This document shows positions 1-4,826 of a stretch of DNA of 5,758 nt, one piece after another; position 1 is the first letter of the stretch, and each line of letters begins with the position of its first letter. The notes beneath the pieces were generated by a model. That model worked only from the letters and a program-made list of their open reading frames with translations, did not search any database and had not been told where the DNA came from. The translations under genes and the position numbers were made by a program. Source of the stretch: Bacteroidota bacterium (GTDB lineage Bacteria > Bacteroidota > Ignavibacteria > SZUA-365 > JAADGX01); the NCBI GenBank assembly GCA_024276335.1, contig JAJRXL010000459.1:1-5758 (forward strand), in the 5' to 3' direction.

Positions 1-1211
1 ACCACGTCCGGCACGCTGGAAACGACCTGCGATACATCGGTGCCGCGGTCGTCCTTCACGGCTTTTTCCGGCCGCAGCTCGGAGATGGAAAGGACGATGC
101 TGCGCTTGCCGCTCTTGTGCAGAATGGGCTGGTACCTGAGTCGAAGAGTCTTTTGCCCCCTGAACCCTGCCGGGAGGGGAAAGTCCTCTGCCACACCCTC
201 GAAGACTTTTGTCACGACGGCACCTTCCTCCGCTTCCTGGAGACCGAGAATGTCCGGATCGGATGTGTCAAAAAGCTCGGCGGCGATAACGGCGCCGGCA
301 TCGGGCAAGTTCAATACTTTCAAAGCGCGCGTGTTGATGTCGATCAACCGCCCCGCTTCGTTGAATAGAGCAAGGCCGTGCGGCGCATTGCGGAAAACGT
401 ACTGGAACCATTCCTCCGATATCGCCCCGTACTGGGCTTCCTTCCGCAGCGGGGAAAAATCATGAAAGACGAACAACAGGTAATGATTCCCCGTTTCGGT
501 ATGTATGCTTTCGATACGGATATCCAGGAAAATGTCTTCCGCTTCGCTTTCCAGGCTGATTTCGACAGGCTCTTCCTCCGGATCGGCAACGAGACGGCGA
601 AAAGGCCGCTCGATGTCTCCGCGAACAGGCGTGGGAAAGAATGAAAAGATCGGCGAGCCCAATACGTCGGACACGGGGCTACGAACCATGCCGGAAAAGG
701 CGGGGTTTGCGAACACGACGCTTCCGCCCGTATCGGTCAGGCACACGCTGTCCCGGATGTTTTCCAGGATGATGGACATCTCCTCCAGCACCGTCTGCAA
801 CCGTCCCTCGGAATATTGCTCGCGCGCAAGGGGATGCAGGCTCATGAAAAACAAGCGGTCTTTCTCCACCTCCATCACCTCTCCCCTGGAGCGGGCCGAG
901 ACGATGACGCCGTCGTCGCGCTTGATGTTGACCGTGCCCGTGTACCGCCGTTCCGTTGTATTTCCCGTGCCGTTGATGATGTCCTTCAGACGGAAATCCG
1001 CGAACAGATCGTCGTCGGTCCGATCCAGGAGCTGGTCGGAAGTGGCGCCGAACACATCGCAGGCGGCCTCGTTGCAATGCACAAGCCTGCCACCCGGGAC
1101 CTGGAAGACCAGAATCGGCTCGCACGCAACATTGCAAAACCTCCTGTAGAGATTTGTATCACGAGTAAACTGCTTCGATTGTTCAGCCTTTGTCATACGC
1201 TCTCGAATCAT
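1..1211 (-). CDS. Multi-PAS-domain sensory/regulatory protein, C-terminus cut by window edge
   Basis: The frame is open from an ATG at 1211 to the left edge (403 full codons). The start is supported by a GGGGGGAG ribosome site just upstream (about 1216-1223) and an in-frame TGA immediately before the ATG; a second ATG (residue 6, at 1196) lacks a good site. Three PAS-like repeats can be read: about residues 22-128 (FCNVACEPILVFQ, then GRLVHCNEAACDVFGA), 139-256 (ENIRDSVCLTDTGGSVVFANPAF) and 266-378 (YVFRNAPHGLALFNEAGRLIDIN). Each shows the usual pattern of a hydrophobic strand, then N-A or N-T-R-A, then a later beta region. No transmembrane segment or signal peptide is seen, so it is probably cytoplasmic. 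Residues 379-403 look like a linker, and the output domain lies outside the window: a histidine kinase, a sigma-54 AAA+ activator or another type are all possible. It is transcribed divergently from the hydrolase operon and is a likely regulator of it. PAS assignment is firm; ligand and output are unknown. Confidence 0.85.
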   Translation of the reverse strand, partial: MIRERMTKAEQSKQFTRDTNLYRRFCNVACEPILVFQVPGGRLVHCNEAACDVFGATSDQLLDRTDDDLFADFRLKDIINGTGNTTERRYTGTVNIKRDDGVIVSARSRGEVMEVEKDRLFFMSLHPLAREQYSEGRLQTVLEEMSIILENIRDSVCLTDTGGSVVFANPAFSGMVRSPVSDVLGSPIFSFFPTPVRGDIERPFRRLVADPEEEPVEISLESEAEDIFLDIRIESIHTETGNHYLLFVFHDFSPLRKEAQYGAISEEWFQYVFRNAPHGLALFNEAGRLIDINTRALKVLNLPDAGAVIAAELFDTSDPDILGLQEAEEGAVVTKVFEGVAEDFPLPAGFRGQKTLRLRYQPILHKSGKRSIVLSISELRPEKAVKDDRGTDVSQVVSSVPDV

Positions 1212-1215
1212 TCAT

Positions 1216-1223
1216 CTCCCCCC
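1216..1223 (-). promoter_or_regulatory. Ribosome binding site of the PAS gene
   Basis: On the minus strand GGGGGGAG lies four bases before the ATG at 1211. It is the only strong Shine-Dalgarno match near the N-terminus and decides the start in favour of 1211 over the internal ATG at 1196. Confidence 0.6.
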
Positions 1224-1238
1224 AATAAACATTGTCAT

Positions 1239-1254
1239 CGCTTTTACGTAAGCG
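1239..1254. promoter_or_regulatory. Small dyad (CGCTT-N6-AAGCG), possible operator
   Basis: CGCTT at 1239-1243 and AAGCG at 1250-1254 form a perfect 5-bp inverted repeat around TTACGT. It lies in the divergent spacer, 28 bp upstream of the PAS start and about 60 bp upstream of the start point predicted from the -24/-12 match. It could be a site for autoregulation or an activator. The arms are short enough for chance. Confidence 0.25.
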
Positions 1255-1281
1255 GCTTGTTCTGAAATCAAGTTAGAAATC

Positions 1282-1298
1282 CGGCGTGTCGGATGCAA
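1282..1298 (+). promoter_or_regulatory. Candidate -24/-12 (sigma-54-type) promoter for the hydrolase operon
   Basis: The sequence CGGCGTGTCGGATGCAA has the invariant GG (1283-1284) and GC (1295-1296) exactly ten bases apart, and matches the TGGCACG-N4-TTGCA consensus well in the -12 half (ATGCA) and partly in the -24 half (CGGCGTG). Transcription would begin near 1308, giving a leader of about 80 nt before the hydrolase. No convincing sigma-70 pair was found in the spacer in either direction. If the divergent PAS protein is an enhancer-binding activator this would be its natural target. The match alone is moderate evidence. Confidence 0.35.
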
Positions 1299-1315
1299 TG
1301 GATTCAATTCCCGCA

Positions 1316-1332
1316 TTTGCATTTATTGCAAA
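1316..1332. promoter_or_regulatory. Dyad TTTGCA-N5-TGCAAA, candidate operator
   Basis: A perfect 6-5-6 inverted repeat (TTTGCA 1316-1321, TGCAAA 1327-1332) lies just downstream of the predicted -24/-12 start point and 55 bp before the hydrolase start. It overlaps a direct repeat, GCATTTATT, at 1319-1327 and again at 1339-1347, offset by exactly 20 bp. Size and symmetry suit a dimeric repressor, but the regulator is unknown and AT-rich sequence raises the chance rate. Confidence 0.3.
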
Positions 1333-1376
1333 ATAATCGCATTTATTTTCGATCAGCATGTTGACACGTATCAAAA

Positions 1377-1382
1377 AAGGAG
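1377..1382 (+). promoter_or_regulatory. Ribosome binding site deciding the hydrolase start
   Basis: AAGGAG at 1377-1382 stands five bases before the TTG at 1388. The upstream in-frame ATG at 1358 has no Shine-Dalgarno-like sequence, so the TTG start is preferred. Confidence 0.55.
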
Positions 1383-1387
1383 TTGAT

Positions 1388-2158
1388 TTGACAGCTTGTC
1401 GTCTTTTTCAATACGGGAAACAGGAAATCTCTTACCGCGTCCTCGGGAAAGCTACCGGCGAACCCATCCTCATGCTCCACGGCATGCTTGGGACGTTCGA
1501 ACGGGAGCTGGCCTGCATGGTTCCCTATTTTTCCGATTGCCAACTCGTTTGCCCTGACCTCCCCGCCCACGGCGGGTCGCCGGGAGCGGCCCTGGATCCC
1601 CGCGGCACGGCGGAAGTTATGCTCGCGCTGTGCGAGCACCTCGCCCTCTCCCGCGTCCACGTGTTCGGGTACTCCTACGGCGGATTCGTCGGGTTGATGA
1701 TGGCGGAGCGCCGGCCGGATGCCGTGAGCGCGCTGATGATGCACGCAACACGGTTTTTCTGGACGCAACCGGAAGCGGACGAGTTCTCCGCGGACCTCCG
1801 CCCCAATGCTCTCACCAAAAACAATCCCCGTTGGGCCGAGGTCCTTCGCCAGGATCACGCCCCGCAGGGCGCAGACCACTGGAAGACGCTCTGCGAAATT
1901 GCCTCCGGGTACGTAGTATCACTACCGGATTTCATGAACACGGTCGACGTTTCCAACATCGCGACACCCGTCTGCGTTTCGTGTGGCGACCGCGACGCCA
2001 TGCTCCCGGTGCGGGAAGCCGAGCAACTAGCCGGGATGCTTCCGCGCGGCTCGCTGGCCGTGATCCCTGAATCGGCGCACCCCATGCAGGAGACGCGGAT
2101 CGGCATCCTGGCCGGAGTCGCATTGGAATTGTTCCGCGCACACAGCATATTCTCTTGA
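1388..2158 (+). CDS. Alpha/beta hydrolase-fold protein
   Basis: A soluble hydrolase of 256 residues, the usual size for single-domain members of the alpha/beta hydrolase family (esterases, C-C bond hydrolases, lactonases and similar). Residue numbers count from the TTG start. The oxyanion-hole motif LMLHGMLGT lies at 28-36, the nucleophile elbow GYSYGG at 94-99 with Ser96, the acid in GDRDAMLP with Asp203, and the catalytic His231 in ESAHPM. The triad is complete and in the right order. The segment at about 125-180 is the cap/lid that sets substrate choice; it is rich in Trp and charged residues and gives no clear hint. The in-frame ATG at 1358 would add ten residues, but TTG with AAGGAG is the better start. 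It is the first gene of a probable three-gene operon; the next gene begins one base after its stop. Substrate unknown; family assignment very secure. Confidence 0.92.
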   Translation: MTACRLFQYGKQEISYRVLGKATGEPILMLHGMLGTFERELACMVPYFSDCQLVCPDLPAHGGSPGAALDPRGTAEVMLALCEHLALSRVHVFGYSYGGFVGLMMAERRPDAVSALMMHATRFFWTQPEADEFSADLRPNALTKNNPRWAEVLRQDHAPQGADHWKTLCEIASGYVVSLPDFMNTVDVSNIATPVCVSCGDRDAMLPVREAEQLAGMLPRGSLAVIPESAHPMQETRIGILAGVALELFRAHSIFS

Positions 2159-2159
2159 T

Positions 2160-3290
2160 ATGGAGAACCGGTTTACACGTGCTGAAGGAAAAGAGGTCTT
2201 CGAAGGAAACGAGCTGATCGTGAAAGGCGCACTCGAGGCCGGTGTTTCCCTCGTCACGGGCTACCCCGGTTCGCCGGTAGCGGGCGTGTTTATCACGCTA
2301 GAACGTATCCGGGACTTGTTGAAGGAATACGGCATCAAAGGCATCATCGCCAACAACGAGAACCAGGCCGCATCCCTGCTGCACGGCGCCATGTCGGTGC
2401 CCGGTGTGCGGGCCATGGCCGTCTTCAAAAGCGTGGGCGCCTACGTGGCCCTGGACGGGATGGCCATCGTCAATTACACGATACCGGAAGCGGGCAGTGC
2501 GACCCTCTGCGTCGCCGGTGACGACCCGGCCCTTTCCAGCACGCAAGTCGGCGCGGATTCGCGCTATACATTTCTCTCGGCCAAGATTCCGGTATTCGAG
2601 CCAGCCACCAACCAGGAAATCAAGGATTGGATCAAGCTCGCCTTCGACATAGCCGGGCAATCCCAATTGCTGGCCGGGATGATCGTTACGACCAGCCAGG
2701 CGGACGGCGGCGGCACGGTGAACGTCCATCCGAACGTGAAGCCGGCCGTCTCGATGCATCACACGGTAATGGTGAACACGAGCGAGATCAAGCTCCACGA
2801 GCGGGTTGCCGTTCCTCCTAATTCCGGCTGGCTCGAACGCGACCTTGTCGGGAGGCGCATGCCCCGGTTCCTGGAAATCATTCGCGAATCCGGCCTGAAC
2901 CGCGTGGAACCGGGACCGGATCGCAGGATCGGGTTCGTCACAAGCGGCAATGCGTACAACTACCTCCGGCACGCCCTCTACGAACTTGGCGCTGACGGCG
3001 AATTTCCCGTGCTCAAGCTCGGCGTCACCTACCCGGTTGACCCGGAGATCGTGACGGCGTTCGCGGCGGATGTCGATGAGCTGTTCGTTGTCGAGGAAAA
3101 ACGGGGTTTCATCGAGTCGCAGGTCAAGGATATCCTTCGCGACGCCATGCAACAAGGCAGGATGGATTTTCGCAACGTGTGGGGAAAGCAGTTCCCAGAC
3201 GACCTGCCTGGCATTCCCGAAGCAGGCGGCTTGAATCCCGGCATACTTATCAAACGCATTGGCAACATGCTGCTCGCGCGATTGACGTGA
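2160..3290 (+). CDS. Indolepyruvate:ferredoxin oxidoreductase alpha-like protein lacking the TPP and ferredoxin domains
   Basis: A 376-residue protein resembling the N-terminal half of IorA-type 2-oxoacid:ferredoxin oxidoreductases, which convert arylpyruvates and CoA to acyl-CoA with reduced ferredoxin. The pyrimidine-binding domain occupies about 15-200: GNELIVKGALEAGV, GYPGSP at 34-39, the thiamine-activating Glu67 in NNENQAA, FKSVGAYVALDGM where IorA has its MKHVG region, and DDPALSSTQVGADSR at 121-135. Domain II follows at about 255-370, with VEEKRGFIESQ at 311-321. Full-length IorA is around 600 residues and continues into a TPP-binding domain and 4Fe-4S motifs. Here the protein stops cleanly at LLARLT, with no cysteine cluster and no GDG-type TPP motif. 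Its ATG starts one base after the hydrolase stop and has no ribosome site, so translation is probably coupled. It may need a TPP subunit encoded elsewhere, or have taken on another role. Homology is firm, activity uncertain. Confidence 0.82.
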   Translation: MENRFTRAEGKEVFEGNELIVKGALEAGVSLVTGYPGSPVAGVFITLERIRDLLKEYGIKGIIANNENQAASLLHGAMSVPGVRAMAVFKSVGAYVALDGMAIVNYTIPEAGSATLCVAGDDPALSSTQVGADSRYTFLSAKIPVFEPATNQEIKDWIKLAFDIAGQSQLLAGMIVTTSQADGGGTVNVHPNVKPAVSMHHTVMVNTSEIKLHERVAVPPNSGWLERDLVGRRMPRFLEIIRESGLNRVEPGPDRRIGFVTSGNAYNYLRHALYELGADGEFPVLKLGVTYPVDPEIVTAFAADVDELFVVEEKRGFIESQVKDILRDAMQQGRMDFRNVWGKQFPDDLPGIPEAGGLNPGILIKRIGNMLLARLT

Positions 3291-3291
3291 C

Positions 3292-3313
3292 GCGTCCCGC
3301 TTTCGCGGAGCGC
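3292..3313 (+). other. Intercistronic GC-rich hairpin
   Basis: GCGTCCCGC (3292-3300) pairs with GCGGAGCGC (3305-3313) around a TTTC tetraloop, with one T-G wobble and one mismatch. It begins one base after the stop of the oxidoreductase-like gene and ends before the ribosome site of the M24 gene. No T-run follows, so it is more likely an mRNA-stability or processing element than a terminator. Confidence 0.4.
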
Positions 3314-3338
3314 AACAACATGCAGGAAGGAACGAACC

Positions 3339-4523
3339 ATGGACCGAATGATTGACGAAAAAATCACACAGGCCGTCGACATCCTCCGGGAAAAACGCAT
3401 CGACGCCTGGCTCATCTTCGTGCGGGAAAGCGCAACCATGCCCGACCCCGCACTTGACATGGTGGTGGGCTCACACTGCACGTGGCAAACGGCGTACATC
3501 ATCACGGCGGGCGGGGACACCATCGCCATCGCGGGCAGCCTTGACACGGCCAACATCGAACAACACGGCCACTTCCGGTCGGTGCGATCCTACGTGGAAG
3601 GCATCGGGCCGGAGCTGCGCAGCGTGCTCAAAGACCTCAAGCCGAAAAAGATTGCCATCAACTATTCCACCAGCTCGCCCATGGCCGACGGGCTGACACA
3701 CGGCATGTACCTTCAACTGGTGGAACACCTGAAAGACACGCCGTACGCACGGCGCCTCGTTTCCGCGGAGGAAATTTTCGCCGCTCTTCGGGGGCGCAAG
3801 TCGCCGCAGGAAATCCGGCGCATCCGGGCTGCGATAAGGGAGACGCTGGACATCTACGACCTCGTCACCGGGTACCTGCGGACGGGATTGACCGAGCGCA
3901 AGGTTGCGGACTTCATCCTACGCGAAGTACGGAGACGAAAACTCGAACTGGCCTGGGACCCCGATCACTGTCCCGCCGTGTTCACCGGTCCGGACACGCC
4001 CGGTGCCCACACCGGTCCCACCAATCGCACCGTCCGGCCCGGCCACATCCTCAACATCGATTTCGGCGTCAAGGTTGACGGGTATTGCTCGGATCTTCAA
4101 CGCACCTGGTACATCCGCCGGAAAAGCGAGAAGCAGGCGCCCCGGGAGGTACTCCGTGGATTCAACGTCATCCGCGACGCCATTAAACTGGCGGCGGATT
4201 ACCTCCGGCCCGGAGCGGTATGCTGGAAAGTGGACATGGTGGCACGCAAATACATCACCGGCAACGGCTACAAGGAGTATCCGCACGCGCTCGGGCACCA
4301 GGTGGGACGCTCGGCCCACGACGGGGGCTCCGTTCTCTGTCCCCGCTGGGAGCGATACGGCACGCTTCCTTTCATGAAGGTGGAAGCCCGGCAGGTGTAC
4401 ACGCTGGAACCTCGACTGACCGTCGAAGGACACGGCGTGGCCACGATCGAGGAGATCGTGCTCGTGACACCGGAAAAAACCAGGTTCCTCTCGAAACCCC
4501 AGCGGCGCCTGTACCTGGTCTGA
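3339..4523 (+). CDS. M24 family metallohydrolase (Xaa-Pro peptidase/creatinase fold)
   Basis: A 394-residue cytoplasmic protein with the two-domain layout of the family: a creatinase-like N-terminal domain (about 1-145) and a pita-bread catalytic domain (about 155-390). All five dinuclear metal ligands are visible: Asp241 and Asp252 (NIDFGVKVDGYCSDLQRT), His320 (HALGHQVG), Glu357 (TLEPRL) and Glu371 (TIEEIVLV). His224 and His316 occupy the usual substrate-side positions. The segment after His320 reads SAHDGG rather than the HExP of classical prolidases and aminopeptidase P, so the substrate may not be an Xaa-Pro peptide; the fold also includes creatinase, ectoine hydrolase and a DMSP lyase. 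The ATG has an AGGAAGGA ribosome site at 3324-3331, seven bases upstream. It follows the oxidoreductase-like gene by 48 nt and is probably the last gene of the operon. Family very secure, substrate open. Confidence 0.92.
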   Translation: MDRMIDEKITQAVDILREKRIDAWLIFVRESATMPDPALDMVVGSHCTWQTAYIITAGGDTIAIAGSLDTANIEQHGHFRSVRSYVEGIGPELRSVLKDLKPKKIAINYSTSSPMADGLTHGMYLQLVEHLKDTPYARRLVSAEEIFAALRGRKSPQEIRRIRAAIRETLDIYDLVTGYLRTGLTERKVADFILREVRRRKLELAWDPDHCPAVFTGPDTPGAHTGPTNRTVRPGHILNIDFGVKVDGYCSDLQRTWYIRRKSEKQAPREVLRGFNVIRDAIKLAADYLRPGAVCWKVDMVARKYITGNGYKEYPHALGHQVGRSAHDGGSVLCPRWERYGTLPFMKVEARQVYTLEPRLTVEGHGVATIEEIVLVTPEKTRFLSKPQRRLYLV

Positions 4524-4533
4524 TCGTAAAAAC

Positions 4534-4562
4534 TTTTCTCTTGCTTGAAAAACAAGAGAAAA
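4534..4562. terminator. AT-rich hairpin, probable (bidirectional?) terminator after the M24 gene
   Basis: TTTTCTCTTG (4534-4543) and CAAGAGAAAA (4553-4562) are a perfect 10-bp inverted repeat with a 9-nt loop, starting 11 bases after the M24 stop. The stem is AT-rich and the rightward tail (TTATCTACATT) is only partly T-rich; read leftward it is followed by GTTTTT. Position suggests the end of the operon, but strength is doubtful. Confidence 0.45.
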
Positions 4563-4576
4563 TTATCTACATTAAA

Positions 4577-4603
4577 TCGATAGATGACTCGAATATCTAT
4601 AAT
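4577..4603 (+). promoter_or_regulatory. Candidate sigma-70 promoter for the octaheme cytochrome gene
   Basis: A perfect TATAAT lies at 4598-4603. The best -35 is TCGATA at 4577-4582 (four of six matches), but the spacer is only 15 nt, so an activator may be needed. Transcription would start near 4610, leaving a leader of about 215 nt before the ATG at 4827. The surroundings are clearly AT-rich compared with the flanking genes. Confidence 0.4.
4580..4600. promoter_or_regulatory. Dyad ATAGAT-N9-ATCTAT overlapping the -10 box
   Basis: ATAGAT (4580-4585) and ATCTAT (4595-4600) form a perfect inverted repeat whose right arm runs into the TATAAT box. A third half-site, ATCTA, occurs at 4565-4569. 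A protein bound here would cover the promoter and act as a repressor. It is not an FNR (TTGAT-N4-ATCAA) or Fur-like site. The regulator is unknown. Confidence 0.3.
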
Positions 4604-4815
4604 TCTTTTGTACTGACTCGCACAGAACAGGAACAACCCCGGAAACAACGCGCATGAGCCAGCACCGGGAACACATCTTCTCTCGATTTCCAGTTTTTAC
4701 ATTTCACGATAACGTACCTTGTCATCGCGGTTTTCCGCCCTTTTCCGGGAACGAAACCGCGGGTTGTGCGCCCGCAACGTCGCAGGCGCTTCACCATTCA
4801 GTAGTTTTAATCCAC
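4604..4815 (+). other. Long untranslated leader with two overlapping GC-rich hairpins
   Basis: No convincing gene is seen here. CGCGGTTT (4726-4733) pairs with AAACCGCG (4754-4761); the stem can be extended by TCC/GGA (4734-4736, 4748-4750) with a 3-nt bulge. A second stem, GCGGG (4759-4763) with CCCGC (4771-4775), shares bases 4759-4761 with the first, so the two cannot form fully together. That arrangement could switch leader conformation, but no T-run follows either stem and no known riboswitch was recognised. A weak 58-codon reading frame (4654-4830) crosses the region. Confidence 0.3.
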
Positions 4816-4821
4816 AGGAGG
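4816..4821 (+). promoter_or_regulatory. Ribosome binding site of the cytochrome gene
   Basis: A full AGGAGG stands five bases before the ATG at 4827, fixing the start and suggesting strong translation. Confidence 0.7.
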
Positions 4822-4826
4822 ATCAC

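Noticed and set aside
505..1149. Plus-strand open frame of about 214 codons
   Set aside because: It is opposite the PAS protein frame, is Ser/Arg-rich and motif-free, while the minus-strand frame is open throughout and shows three PAS repeats.
1361..1393. Two exact TTGACA hexamers (1361-1366 and 1388-1393), possible -35 boxes
   Set aside because: Neither has a -10 match at 16-18 bp, and the second overlaps the hydrolase start codon, so they are probably coincidental.
2298..3155. Minus-strand open frame of about 285 codons
   Set aside because: It is the shadow of the IorA-like gene, whose plus-strand frame shows conserved family motifs; the antisense product matches nothing recognisable.
4736..4775. 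Second -24/-12-like matches (GG-N10-GC) in the spacer before the cytochrome gene
   Set aside because: They sit in GC-rich hairpin sequence and match only the GG and GC dinucleotides, with poor agreement elsewhere in the consensus.
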